Below, in pieces: positions 28,405 to 37,194 of a stretch of 64,000 nucleotides of DNA. The stretch covers positions 496,001 through 560,000 of the forward strand of contig NZ_VAUO01000001.1 of NCBI RefSeq assembly GCF_005796105.1, read 5' to 3'. Every line of letters starts with the position of its first letter. Within the stretch, counting starts at the first letter, position 1. The stretch is from Pseudomonas mosselii. GTDB lineage: Bacteria > Pseudomonadota > Gammaproteobacteria > Pseudomonadales > Pseudomonadaceae. The notes under the pieces were generated by a model. That model was given only the letters and a program-made list of their open reading frames with translations. It had not been told where the DNA came from and searched no databases. Position numbers and translations under genes: made by a program.

Positions 28405-28860
28405 ATGACGGCTATTTCGACGTTGCCCGCAGCCCGTTTCGCACTGTTGGGCTACGCGGGTTTGTTACCGTTCCTGGGGTGCACAGCGCTCATCTTTTTT
28501 TACCAGGACGGTCGAGCTTTTGCATCGCTCATGCTGATCAGCTATGGCGCCGTGATATTGAGCTTCGTCGGCGCTTTGCATTGGGCTTTTGCCATGGCGC
28601 TGGAGGGCTTGGCCGCCGAGGAACGTCGGGACCGGCTGCGGTGGAGCGTAGTGCCGGCGCTCATCGGTTGGGTAAGTCTGTTGCTACCGGCTCCTTGGGC
28701 ATATGTGACGTTGGTGCTGGGGTTTGTCAGCCATCTCAAGCAAGACCGGAAGCTGCTCGAAAGCGTGCCAGGATGGTACCCCTCGATGCGCGCGCACCTG
28801 ACCGTCGTCGCGAGCGTTTGCTTGCTGCTGAGCGCAGTGGTGGTATTCATCGATAGGTGA
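28405..28860 (+). CDS. DUF3429 family inner-membrane protein
   Basis: A 151-residue protein with four to five hydrophobic helices and the conserved YGAVILSFVGALHWAFAM segment. DUF3429 members have no known function. It starts 11 bp after folE with a GAGGAGC ribosome site, so it ends the DUF393-folE operon. It is the last gene with chromosomal base composition before the accessory region. Confidence 0.8.
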   Translation: MTAISTLPAARFALLGYAGLLPFLGCTALIFFYQDGRAFASLMLISYGAVILSFVGALHWAFAMALEGLAAEERRDRLRWSVVPALIGWVSLLLPAPWAYVTLVLGFVSHLKQDRKLLESVPGWYPSMRAHLTVVASVCLLLSAVVVFIDR

Positions 28861-29490
28861 GGTGTGCCTAGGGGCGCTGCGCAGTGATCGAGATGGTGCC
28901 GGCAGCTCGAGTGTGATTTAGCCTGCAAAACCCTAGCAGTCTATTCGCTGGCGCATACCTCCCTTGCCAGAATCCGCCCTTGGGGCAGCCGCTGCTGATG
29001 CTCGGTTTTGATCTGAGTCAGGCAATCCGTTGGATTCCGAAACCCGGGAGGTGAAATGGGCATCTGGGCACCAGGAGAAACCATAGGGTTCACTGGTCAC
29101 GCTAGCGATGGAATGGGTGTAGATCCATTGTAGTTGGATTGAAAGCGCAAGGATCGAGTGCTGAAGGTTGGCCATGTGGAGAAAGAATTTCGAAATTGAG
29201 CATTTTCGGGCGAGGCTGTTCTAAATTTTCGCTAAAAAACTCCAAGTGCTTGCGAGTCTCATAGGAAAGGTTCCGAAATTCCGAAGTCGCGAGATCGACT
29301 GTAACTTTTCTATCTTCCCCGAATTATCCATAACCCCTTGATTGTAAACACTTCTATTTTTTGATGATCGTATATCACCGGCTTTGCAATGTTGAAAAGC
29401 CGGTGATATACGTACAAAACCAGCCTTTTATCGCCGACCTCTCCGCCACATCCGATCCGGTGCTACACCATAGTGATCGATATCTCGATC
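28861..29490. other. Junction between chromosome and accessory DNA
   Basis: This 630-bp stretch holds no convincing gene. Composition falls sharply at about 29180-29200, where AT-rich DNA with TTTCGAAATT and TTCCGAAATTCC repeats begins. A transposon left end is expected here because a transposase operon follows; a TGT-led sequence at 29218 is one candidate, but no matching right end was found. A minus-strand frame at 28933-29175 (80 codons) resembles no protein I know. Confidence 0.5.
29369..29412. repeat. 17-bp perfect inverted repeat
   Basis: CGTATATCACCGGCTTT (29369-29385) and its exact reverse complement (29396-29412) flank a 10-nt spacer. It lies about 80 bp before the first transposition gene and could be an operator, a transposase-binding site or a transcript hairpin. 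Confidence 0.7.
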
Positions 29491-29505
29491 ATGGTGAACA
29501 CCATG
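29466..29505. promoter_or_regulatory. Overlapping palindromes at the start of the tni operon
   Basis: TGATCGA-TATC-TCGATCA (29474-29491) is a perfect 7-bp dyad. It overlaps the likely start codon, and CATGGTG-AA-CACCATG (29490-29505) follows at once. Such nested dyads are good candidates for autoregulation of transposase expression. Confidence 0.4.
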
Positions 29506-30024
29506 CTTCATGTAGGTGCCTTAGTAACACAAGACAAGGACTCAGAGCTTTACCTCGTCAGGGGGGGCTTGAACAGCGCTGATCGTGTCCGACTGCAGCG
29601 CTGGAGCGATGGCGCCGTGAGGAGGGTTTCACGGGATGGCCTAACCCTGCTTACCCCGGTTGAAGCGGCTCAGGCGCTGCGGTCAAAAGTACTGCAAGCG
29701 AATCGGCGTTATGCGTTACTCAATGACAACGCCAAAGCTTATAACCTAAGTTTTGAAGATGAAATTACATTGTATGTGGTGAATTATGCAAGTCACACTG
29801 CTTTGCAATTTCGGATGGACTTCATCCGGGAGTTGGCGATTGCGATATCAGCAGCAGAGACTCTCGGGGCCCCGTACGTGTCTTATTGTTTTGTGGTCAT
29901 GAAAGTGCGTTGCTTTCTCTTAATAGTGGGGTTGGAACCGCCAAGCGTATCGCTTGTCATGAGGCGGCTACGTTGTTACTCCAAAAGTATTGTATGGAAA
30001 TCGCGGGGGAGAGGCGTTGAATGA
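29491..30024 (+). CDS. First gene of the transposition module, unknown, possible frameshift
   Basis: The frame from 29491 encodes 177 residues and overlaps the transposase start by four bases (ATGA). I recognise no domain. Up to about 29870 it reads as a plausible soluble protein (LNDNAKAYNLSFEDEITLYV). After that the composition turns odd, with clusters of Cys, Arg and Ser. Another frame is open over the same DNA and reads LLFCGHESALLSLNSGVGT to a stop at 30018-30020, directly before the next ATG. One base lost near 29870 would join them. By position it may correspond to the TnsA-like or TniC-like gene of related modules, which I cannot confirm. Confidence 0.5.
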   Translation: MVNTMLHVGALVTQDKDSELYLVRGGLNSADRVRLQRWSDGAVRRVSRDGLTLLTPVEAAQALRSKVLQANRRYALLNDNAKAYNLSFEDEITLYVVNYASHTALQFRMDFIRELAIAISAAETLGAPYVSYCFVVMKVRCFLLIVGLEPPSVSLVMRRLRCYSKSIVWKSRGRGVE

Positions 30025-31883
30025 AATTTAGCGATGGGGAAATCGTAAGTCTGCCAGACGATCCTACACAGCCTTACGTTGTGATCGAATCTTCGGCGAG
30101 CGGAGACAAGATTTTCCTAAAGGGCAGCACCGGCACTGATCGAGTCGTCGAAAGCAATGTTCCGCTCAAGATTGATCCTGGTACATTTGGCCCAATGCAT
30201 CAGGCGTTACTACATGATGCGGAAAATCTCCGCACGTTACCATTGCTGGAAAAGTTTGTCAGCGCAGAGCGCTTTACGCCTGAGCAAGAAGCAGAGGGCC
30301 AAAGGCGCGAAGAAATCATCAAAGAAATGGAAGCGGGGCTATCCAGGGAGGCTGCAAGAGAAAAAATGGGGCTACAACCTACAGCATTCAAGGACGTACT
30401 GAAGCGATACGCTAAAGACCCTAGATGGCAATCGGTGGTGCCGCGTAAGCCTGGAAAAAAATCTGGAACACCGACGCATGATTCTGAGTTGGATCCGATC
30501 TTCATGCGCGCTTATGAACAAGCGTACAATAATGAAGGTGCATATGAGGCTGCCGTCTACACGCGTTTTCTGACATTGTGTCACAACGATGGGATAAAGC
30601 CATTTTCGAGAAGCACAGGACATCGCCTCTTTCTCTCGATAGATCCTCGCGAGCGGGACTTGAAAAAGTTCGGGCCTGAATACGTCAGCAAAAAGTATGG
30701 TGCGTTCCCGAGCTCTTATATGCCAGAGGCGCCGCTGAGGCGTACCCAAATTGATTCGAGTCCCGTTGATTGCATTGTGATTGATTCTGAAACGGGAAAA
30801 GAATTGGGGAGACCGTTTTTGACAGCTATGAGAGATGACTATTCCGGTGGGCATCTGGCATGCACCATCTCGTTTGTTCCTCCTAATAGTGCAACCATCG
30901 CTGCGACGATGTATCAGGCGTTTCTTCCCAAGAAAAAGTTGTTGGCTGACTATGGTCTAAAGAACAGCCATTGGATAATGTACGGAAAATTTGTAGAAGT
31001 TCTGATGGATGGAGGGCCGGAGCATGATAATAAAGCTGTGAAGTCCACTTGCCATAAGTTTGGCATAAAGGCTTCTTTTAGAGATAGGCCTCAGCAAGGT
31101 GGAGGGGTGGAGAATGAAATCAAGCTGCTCAATAAGAATTTCATCCAGCGTCTTGAGGGAAGTACGGGGTCAGCGCCTAGGCATGATAAATATTTCAACC
31201 CTGAAAAAAAGGCGGTGTACACATTAGAGCGGCTAACACAGTTAGTATTTCTCGAAATTATCGCTCTTAACGACACGACGAGTGGCGTTGATGGTCTTAG
31301 CCCTAACATGCGATGGGATCGGTATTTTAACTCGCAAGAAGTTGGCATGAGATTGCCACCGTTGATGCTCGATGCTGAGTCGTTTTTAATTAATATGTTG
31401 CCAGGTGGTCGCGTCTTTGTGCTGCCTGCTGGCATAAAGTACAAGGGTGTCATGTATGATCATGGGCCATGCAGGCATCTTATCAACCGAAAAGTAAAAG
31501 TTTCTGTTAGGCGTAACCCTTTGGATCTTCATCATCTATATGTGCGGAACAAAGATGAATGGCATATCGTTCTGGCGCAAAAAAGGAGCCTGGTGCCGCG
31601 TACTCAAATGGAACAGCAAGCCAGAAAACGTTCTGGCGGCAAAGCCGGTGAGAAGACTGCTGCGGGGCATGCTGCAAGCAATGAACAACAAGAGTTGATG
31701 GCCCTAGGCAAGGCTGAGGGTAAGGTTCTGCGTAAGGCACAAGAGAGCGTTAAGCAAGCTGAGCGCTCAGGTAGCTTGCCAACTTACGATAAGCCTAGCG
31801 GCAAGAAAGCACAACGTGCCCCTGAGACCAATCGCTTTGCTGACGTGACAATTTTTGTCCCTGAGGATGATAGTGATGAATGA
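30021..31883 (+). CDS. tniA: DDE transposase, TniA/TnsB type
   Basis: A 620-residue transposase of the retroviral-integrase superfamily. The catalytic triad is visible as Asp245 (RTQIDSSP), Asp330 (VLMDGGPEH) and Glu364 (GGGVENEIK), with the last two spaced as in Mu/Tn7/Tn5053 enzymes. A Mu-type C-terminal beta-barrel domain follows, then a charged Lys/Glu-rich tail that could contact the ATPase. It should cut 3' ends and join them to target DNA. It overlaps the next gene by eight bases. Codon use is AT-rich, unlike the upstream chromosome. Confidence 0.85.
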   Translation: MKFSDGEIVSLPDDPTQPYVVIESSASGDKIFLKGSTGTDRVVESNVPLKIDPGTFGPMHQALLHDAENLRTLPLLEKFVSAERFTPEQEAEGQRREEIIKEMEAGLSREAAREKMGLQPTAFKDVLKRYAKDPRWQSVVPRKPGKKSGTPTHDSELDPIFMRAYEQAYNNEGAYEAAVYTRFLTLCHNDGIKPFSRSTGHRLFLSIDPRERDLKKFGPEYVSKKYGAFPSSYMPEAPLRRTQIDSSPVDCIVIDSETGKELGRPFLTAMRDDYSGGHLACTISFVPPNSATIAATMYQAFLPKKKLLADYGLKNSHWIMYGKFVEVLMDGGPEHDNKAVKSTCHKFGIKASFRDRPQQGGGVENEIKLLNKNFIQRLEGSTGSAPRHDKYFNPEKKAVYTLERLTQLVFLEIIALNDTTSGVDGLSPNMRWDRYFNSQEVGMRLPPLMLDAESFLINMLPGGRVFVLPAGIKYKGVMYDHGPCRHLINRKVKVSVRRNPLDLHHLYVRNKDEWHIVLAQKRSLVPRTQMEQQARKRSGGKAGEKTAAGHAASNEQQELMALGKAEGKVLRKAQESVKQAERSGSLPTYDKPSGKKAQRAPETNRFADVTIFVPEDDSDE

Positions 31884-32802
31884 TCTGAGTCCTGCTGCCT
31901 TTCAGCTGCTTGATCTTCCTCGCAAGGAGCGTGCAGCGTCGTGCATGCGCGATTCTTGGGTGGACTACCCGGCTGCGGTGCGCGCAAAAAAGGCGATAAA
32001 GTCAATGATGACTATTCCTCGATCCGTGTACAACCCCGGCATGATGTTGATTGGTGATTTCGGAGCTGGGAAGACATCGCTTGTCAAGCAGTTGACTGAT
32101 GAAAGCTGGGCGCCTGGTAGCTCATGGCCTGGTCGTATAGTCTACGTAGACATGTCTGAAGATACCGATCAGCTGAATGTGCAAAAAAGATTGATCGAGG
32201 AAATTGCTATCAGATGCGGACGGGCTGTTAGAACAGTAGCACAAGCACAGCGAGCGATTCGTGAATTCAATATCTTAGCTGTCGTAATTGATGAATTTGG
32301 TGAGACGGAAGAAGCGGTTAATGTTCGGCGTTGGAAAACGAATCTTCTTTCGATCAAAGGGATAGCAGGCCCTCGCTGGGGCTTGAATATCGTTCTAGTT
32401 GGCGTTGAGGATTTTCTTGATACAGTCAAGAATATAAAGTCTCTTGGAACTAGGTTTGCGAATTTTTGCATAAGGCTCAAGCCTTGGCAATTAAATGCGG
32501 AGTTTGCAGCGTTTCTCAAGGCATACATTCGTGAAAAACCACTGAAAGGAATTTCTATCGTAAATAGTGACCATTTTCTAATGACGCTGGTTTATTTGAA
32601 TCAGGAGGCGTCAGGGAAGGTTTCATTGGTAAATTTGCGATCTGCGCTCTATTTGTTTAATTCAGCGTGCCGCCGTTCAGTACTAAATGAAAAGGAGTGT
32701 ATTGATGAAGCGGATCTCGTAGAGACCTATCAAGAGATGAGTGGTGTAGGTGTTGATCTTGATAAATATAATGAGTGGAGTGCGAGCCAGTTTTCGAAGT
32801 GA
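31876..32802 (+). CDS. tniB: TniB/TnsC-type AAA+ transposition ATPase
   Basis: A 308-residue ATPase with Walker A GDFGAGKTS and Walker B LAVVIDEFGE. The N-terminal segment WVDYPAAVRAKKAIKSMM matches the TniB pattern. In related elements it forms target-bound filaments and recruits the DDE transposase. The ATG at 31876 lies inside the end of the transposase gene, indicating coupling. All key residues appear intact. Confidence 0.8.
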   Translation: MNDLSPAAFQLLDLPRKERAASCMRDSWVDYPAAVRAKKAIKSMMTIPRSVYNPGMMLIGDFGAGKTSLVKQLTDESWAPGSSWPGRIVYVDMSEDTDQLNVQKRLIEEIAIRCGRAVRTVAQAQRAIREFNILAVVIDEFGETEEAVNVRRWKTNLLSIKGIAGPRWGLNIVLVGVEDFLDTVKNIKSLGTRFANFCIRLKPWQLNAEFAAFLKAYIREKPLKGISIVNSDHFLMTLVYLNQEASGKVSLVNLRSALYLFNSACRRSVLNEKECIDEADLVETYQEMSGVGVDLDKYNEWSASQFSK

Positions 32803-32873
32803 TATGGATCATTTTTTTCTAGTTGTTGCGGTGTTTTTTAATATAGATTGTCGAAATTTTGAGGTGTATAGCT

Positions 32874-33638
32874 ATGCAGGAAGGACAGCCACAACCGTTG
32901 TTGAAGTGCTTACCTCCGACCTGGCCTCGTTTTCGATGGCTCAAGAGTAGCGGCAATCAAGAAAGTTTAGAATCTTGTTATCAATGGGTATCAACGGAGG
33001 GTCTAGAGTCCCGGATTTTATGTATTTCAGGCGCGTCGGGTTCGGGAATGACTACGCTGCTTTTTCAGCTTGAAAAGCAGCTACGCCGAAACAGTCAGCG
33101 TGTGCTTTCGCTTAGGGATGATACGGACGCGGATGAACGATTAATTCTGGCTCAGCTCGTCGAAGAGTTGAGGCTTCCAAATGCTAGAAAATATGATTCG
33201 TTTAATTTTTTGGGTGGCGTCTATGAATATGTCTTAGCGCTGCGCAGATATATGTTTATAATAATTCATGATGTTGAACGGTTCATGTATTTTACGCGGC
33301 CTGTGATACAAGCTAATTTTGATGCGATTTCTTTGCTTTTGAATTTGGCAGTTGGTTGTCGAATAGTGGTTGCGGGTGAATCTGAGGCGATTGAGAAATA
33401 TTGTAGTTATTTTTCTGACTCCCGCCCTAGATCTGTTGAACTCAACCCTATGCCATTGGGGCTTGAATATACTGATTTTGTTTGCGACGTCTGGAGGCGA
33501 TACATTGGGCCCGATCTGCCGTCGAAGGCAGTAGTTAAGGAAATTCACAATGCTACGGGAGGATTGGTCGGAACGACATTTACTTACCTGAGTATGCGTT
33601 CCGCCGAGCAAGCTGTTGGGCCTTATGAAGGTTCTTAA
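32874..33638 (+). CDS. Second TniB-like ATPase with degenerate P-loop
   Basis: A 254-residue P-loop protein. The Walker A region reads GASGSGMTT, with Met59 in place of the invariant Lys, so ATP hydrolysis is unlikely. Walker B-like IIIHDVERF also departs from the usual DE. It lies between tniB and tniQ, in the position held by accessory genes in larger tni modules. It may be a regulatory partner of the active ATPase. The start at 32874 follows GAGGTG. Confidence 0.7.
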   Translation: MQEGQPQPLLKCLPPTWPRFRWLKSSGNQESLESCYQWVSTEGLESRILCISGASGSGMTTLLFQLEKQLRRNSQRVLSLRDDTDADERLILAQLVEELRLPNARKYDSFNFLGGVYEYVLALRRYMFIIIHDVERFMYFTRPVIQANFDAISLLLNLAVGCRIVVAGESEAIEKYCSYFSDSRPRSVELNPMPLGLEYTDFVCDVWRRYIGPDLPSKAVVKEIHNATGGLVGTTFTYLSMRSAEQAVGPYEGS

Positions 33639-33679
33639 GGTCTTCGATTCTTTTGCTAAGCAATACATGGTGTGAATTT

Positions 33680-34696
33680 ATGACCGTGTTTTCAGGATTG
33701 CCTAAGCCGTTCTACGATGAAACATTTTCGTCGTGGTTGCATCGTGTTGCGGATCAGCAATTTCTTGATCAAGAACTCATGTTAGAGTGCATCAAGAAAT
33801 TTGCTCCTGATGTTCAAGGCGATCATGACGCTCTCTACGCAAGTCCGGGTTTCGTTTCATGCTTCGCTGAAGAGCTTCGGGGAGGGATTCGGGACGCGTT
33901 TGTGCTTCCTGACGCGCAGCTGCTTCTTTTCAAAACGAGCAACGTATACTGCCCTAGGTGTCTACAGGAGGACATCGCAGCAGATCGTGCGCCAGGGTGG
34001 CGACGGTCTTGGCGCGTTCAGGCTGTCTGTGTTTGCCTGCTGCATGACCATCCTGTGTTGCTGAGGAGATTAGAGGAGCCGCGGTTCAACGCGATCAACA
34101 AGCCTTGGCTAGCTTTTCAAGAGTACGTGAAAAGCCCTACTGCTCGTTTGCAAACGGACTTTGCCATTACGCAATCCTTTGCATCGACAGCCCCGCAAAA
34201 GAACAGGATTTTGCTCCATTTGGCTGCTAGGACGCAGCGTTGGTATTCAGAAGTCGTAAGCCTTGGGTTGGAGCCTCGGTTGTCGCTTAAGGCGGCTCGC
34301 TTCCTTATCTATTTCTGGCTGTGGGACGACGCGTATCGGCAAAATGTAAATGGGTTTGCGAGGCAATATATTCGGCCGCTGCGTGGTGGAGGGCTGTCTG
34401 CAGCACCGCGTACTGGGTTAGGCGTTCAGAAGATATTCGAAAGGGTAGAGATCGTTCATGTAGCGGTGGCTTTTTGGATGCTTGGGATCGGGTATGGGGT
34501 TATCTCTGAAAAGGAAGCGGGACTGATTCAAAGCTACACATATTCGCGATCGACCGTATTTCCTGCTAGTGCGGAGGCTGTTGCCAGTGCTGGGCGTAGA
34601 TGTTTTTCAGCCGAAACATTGGCTGCGATTCGAGAAGAGGCAGTCCGTGAGCTTACTGAGCAGGAATACTATGAGATTGCTTGGGCAATTGGGTGA
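33680..34696 (+). CDS. tniQ: TniQ/TnsD-family target-selection protein
   Basis: A 338-residue protein. It has the TniQ opening FYDETFSSWLHRVA, then a zinc-finger segment YCPRCLQED ... CLLHDHPV (CxxC...CxxH), as in TniQ and TnsD. These proteins link the ATPase to a target site or to other targeting factors. The C-terminal half shows no separate DNA-binding domain that I can name. It is the last gene of the module, and a structured repeat follows 30 bp downstream. Confidence 0.8.
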   Translation: MTVFSGLPKPFYDETFSSWLHRVADQQFLDQELMLECIKKFAPDVQGDHDALYASPGFVSCFAEELRGGIRDAFVLPDAQLLLFKTSNVYCPRCLQEDIAADRAPGWRRSWRVQAVCVCLLHDHPVLLRRLEEPRFNAINKPWLAFQEYVKSPTARLQTDFAITQSFASTAPQKNRILLHLAARTQRWYSEVVSLGLEPRLSLKAARFLIYFWLWDDAYRQNVNGFARQYIRPLRGGGLSAAPRTGLGVQKIFERVEIVHVAVAFWMLGIGYGVISEKEAGLIQSYTYSRSTVFPASAEAVASAGRRCFSAETLAAIREEAVRELTEQEYYEIAWAIG

Positions 34697-34725
34697 AGTA
34701 TTTGCCTGCAATTCCGGTGGTTAGC

Positions 34726-34839
34726 TGGGCGGGCAGCTTCGCGGACAGCTGTCGTGAACCGAGCCTTTGCGGTACCCGCGTCGTCTCGGCCCTGTCGGGC
34801 TTCCATCTTCCCGTCTACGGCCTGCGCGCTCCGCTTGCC
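34726..34839. repeat. Dispersed structured repeat, copy 1
   Basis: The first of three related ~115 bp elements (others at 38310-38428 and 43759-43873). Shared blocks are GCTGTCGTGAACCGAGC, TCTCGGCCC, GGGCTTCCA and GCGCGCTCCGCTTGCC. CCGAG/CTCGG can pair around an inner stem GCGG/CCGC. This copy is the most diverged in its outer stem. Confidence 0.7.
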
Positions 34840-35165
34840 ATTGCCGACCAACCACCCTACGGCGGACGACCGAGCATCCAAAGGCCTGGCGACCCGATAG
34901 CGCTTCAGCTTTTCGCCGTCAATGTCCTAGTCCGATCCTGTTCTCCCAGTTGCTTGACTTAAAAGCAGGCCGTTTCCTGTAGATAGAGAAGTAACAGAAA
35001 AAGGGAGGGCGGATTGCAAGGGGCTGAAGCAGTAGAAAGCAGTACATGGCGCTAAAATTGTAGCGGGTTGGCTTGAATCGTCCTGATTAGACGGAGGAGC
35101 CAGGCAATGCTGTACGCGACCATCTGATAACGCGGGTCGGCCTCAATTCCTAGCAATGCTATCAA
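34840..35165. other. Intergenic region, no gene recognised
   Basis: About 325 bp between repeat copy 1 and the convergent XRE-type gene. I see no protein-like frame or clear terminator. Confidence 0.5.
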
Positions 35166-35642
35166 TCACTCCACTTCCTTGTTCCAGTTTCGGCTCACCG
35201 TCGCGGTCGAGAGACCTAGTTCTTGCGCCGTTTCCTTTTGATTCATACCGCGTGCTCGGCATGCCAAGATAGCTTTGATCTTCGTTATTGGCGTCCTTCG
35301 GCCCGCCTGCATTGGTACCAGGAGATTCCCTTGGAATTCCGTCGGCCACTTCTGTCTTACGCCCAACGCATCGAGTTCACTCCCTTGCTCAATTAGGTGC
35401 TGGAGTAGGGACGCATGAGACTGGCCGCGATCAAGGCTAGCTGCGACAGTGAGGAGGGTGAGGGCATCGACCTGAAGCACGGACGCTACTGCCTCCAGGG
35501 TATCGATAGTCACGGAGGTTCGCGCGTTCTCGATGTTGTAGACGTGCTTAGGATCAACCAGTCCTTGGAAATCGTCTTTGGTGAGGCCGCGCGAAATCCT
35601 CACGAGCCGTAGGACTGCGGCTAATGACTCTCTCAGTGGCAT
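35166..35642 (-). CDS. XRE-family regulator with second C-terminal helix-turn-helix
   Basis: A 158-residue DNA-binding protein. The N-terminal helix-turn-helix (VRISRGLTKDDFQGLVDPKHVYNIE) resembles Cro/CI-type domains, with a conserved hydrophobic continuation through residue 70. A second helix-turn-helix near the C-terminus (MNQKETAQELGLSTATVSRNW) resembles resolvase/MarR-like motifs. Two DNA-binding domains suggest a looped or cooperative operator. GGAG precedes the start at 35642. It is divergent from the unknown-gene cassette and could regulate it. Confidence 0.75.
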   Translation of the reverse strand: MPLRESLAAVLRLVRISRGLTKDDFQGLVDPKHVYNIENARTSVTIDTLEAVASVLQVDALTLLTVAASLDRGQSHASLLQHLIEQGSELDALGVRQKWPTEFQGNLLVPMQAGRRTPITKIKAILACRARGMNQKETAQELGLSTATVSRNWNKEVE

Positions 35643-35881
35643 GACGGCTCCTCAAAACCGAGGATAGAGCCACATTGATTAATTTCAATCCATGGAATAT
35701 ATTCCCTGAAAATGCAATCTGGCTGCCTATCGCCTCACCTCGCGGCCTACGTCGGCATCCGCCAAGGCCAATTTATGAAAATTGTCTGAGCTTTTGGCGA
35801 GCGGCTTCGGGATTCGTGGGCGGTGCCGGTTACTAGAAATTTCAGTGCATCGCCTTGGCGATGGCTTCACCGAGATGATCG
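35643..35881. promoter_or_regulatory. Divergent intergenic region before the unknown-gene cassette
   Basis: About 240 bp between the XRE regulator and the first cassette gene. It is AT-rich near 35665-35710 and should contain both promoters, but I could not assign a -35/-10 pair with confidence. Confidence 0.35.
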
Positions 35882-36334
35882 ATGTTCAGAACAGACGACA
35901 ATGATATGGCAGGCCTCCCTGGGATGTTCGGTGAGGGGCTTGCTCATTGGCATGCCGTGACCCGAATGCTCCGAAAGCACTGGTTCCATCTCTCGGTAGT
36001 GATGGTCGGGCAGGGCAAGGGTCATGAGTTTGAGCTCATGGTCAATGACGAGCTGAAATTGCAGCAAGTCCTCCAGTCCCAGGATGAGGAGGTTTTCGTC
36101 AAAGAGATCCAGGTTGTCACCCCAGCGAACATGAATGGTAGCGGTGCGTGGCGGATGGAGAAGGTGAAGAGCCTGGCGATCGGAGATGACCAGGATGGTG
36201 ACAGCGTCTGCGTCCTTACGGTTGACGGTGGTTCTGTTTACCACGATTCGTACCGTACGAATCTGGATGTAGCGTCGCTCACCAAGATGCGGGTTTTGTA
36301 CGACGCCCTAAGCGCGAAGAGGAGCTTGCAATGA
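35882..36334 (+). CDS. Uncharacterised cargo protein A
   Basis: A 150-residue, mostly beta-rich soluble protein with no domain I recognise. Segments such as HWFHLSVVMVGQGKGHEFEL and SVCVLTVDGGSVYHD suggest a compact sheet. An in-frame ATG at residue 9 is a possible alternative start. It overlaps the next gene by four bases, so the two are coupled. It is the first gene of a plus-strand cassette of small unknowns in the island. Confidence 0.45.
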   Translation: MFRTDDNDMAGLPGMFGEGLAHWHAVTRMLRKHWFHLSVVMVGQGKGHEFELMVNDELKLQQVLQSQDEEVFVKEIQVVTPANMNGSGAWRMEKVKSLAIGDDQDGDSVCVLTVDGGSVYHDSYRTNLDVASLTKMRVLYDALSAKRSLQ

Positions 36335-36741
36335 GCGAAGGTAAGCTCGAAAGCTTAGTCGAGAGCGAGCTCCTATCAGATAACTGTGTCCCGGCCGCGG
36401 GCCTTGAGCTGTCTGTTGAAGCTGCTCGTGCTCTGGTTGTCGAGCGTTTCCCACGTAGGTCGTACTGCATCGTCGAAGAATGGACGCTGTTCGAGCCTGA
36501 CCTGAACGAAGATGAATTGGCCAAGGTAAAGGCTGTAGGCCTGGTGCCTCTTATCGTATTCGCCCACTGCGTTGTTGACGACAGTGAGGGTCGTTTCCCA
36601 CCTGGTGGCTGGGTTCGGTCGACGATGTGTGCTTCATTCGTGGATGGGGTTTTCGCCTCGACGAGGAACACTGTCTACGTGCTGCTAGGCCCTGGCCGTC
36701 GTCAGAAGGCCAGCCTCAAAACCATCTTCTCTTTCTTTTAA
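36331..36741 (+). CDS. Uncharacterised cargo protein B
   Basis: A 136-residue protein with an acidic N-terminal half (WTLFEPDLNEDELAKVKAVG) and a hydrophobic strand LVPLIVFAHCVVDD. The ATGA overlap with the upstream gene implies co-translation. The end is basic and Phe-rich. No family is recognised. Being encoded as a tight pair with protein A suggests a joint complex. Confidence 0.5.
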   Translation: MSEGKLESLVESELLSDNCVPAAGLELSVEAARALVVERFPRRSYCIVEEWTLFEPDLNEDELAKVKAVGLVPLIVFAHCVVDDSEGRFPPGGWVRSTMCASFVDGVFASTRNTVYVLLGPGRRQKASLKTIFSFF

Positions 36742-36813
36742 GCATCGCGGCACTGCGTCTGGAGTGCTCCTTACGCAGCGACGTGTGAAGCATTCAGGTT
36801 GTAGGGACACTCA

Positions 36814-37170
36814 ATGGCCAAATCCATCAAGCTCGAATTTCTCAGCAAGCGGCACACTGACTTCGATCTGCGGCGAATCGCCCGGGCGATGGAGCAGGGG
36901 TTCGATGTGCCTGTTACCGCCTACCTAACAGATGCTTTCATCATATCTCGGGCAGGTGGAGGTGTGGTGTTTGGGTTTGAAGGTGACGACCCTGCAGGGC
37001 GTTATGCTGATGGTCGTGTCGTTCAGACGGCAAAGGTCGATCGGCTGGAGAAGGAGGGGCGGTTTTGGGTGCTGACCACTGTGGAGGGTAGCCGCTATGT
37101 GATGGCTGCGTTTCGTCGAGAGGGCGGTCGGAACTCCCTGCGGGATTTCCTGCAAATGGCTGTGGCTTGA
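36814..37170 (+). CDS. Uncharacterised cargo protein C
   Basis: A 118-residue soluble protein. It is basic at the start (MAKSIKLEFLSKRHTDFDLRRIARAM), then Gly-rich loops (RAGGGVVFGFEGDDPAG), and ends with RREGGRNSLRDFLQM. No known domain. It is 70 bp after gene B and 25 bp before the zinc-ribbon gene, so probably one transcript. Confidence 0.45.
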   Translation: MAKSIKLEFLSKRHTDFDLRRIARAMEQGFDVPVTAYLTDAFIISRAGGGVVFGFEGDDPAGRYADGRVVQTAKVDRLEKEGRFWVLTTVEGSRYVMAAFRREGGRNSLRDFLQMAVA

Positions 37171-37194
37171 GACTCTTCTAGCTAGGTGAGAATT

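Noticed and set aside
28933..29175. 80-codon minus-strand frame after the DUF3429 gene
   Set aside because: No ribosome site or recognisable protein; it falls across the composition break.
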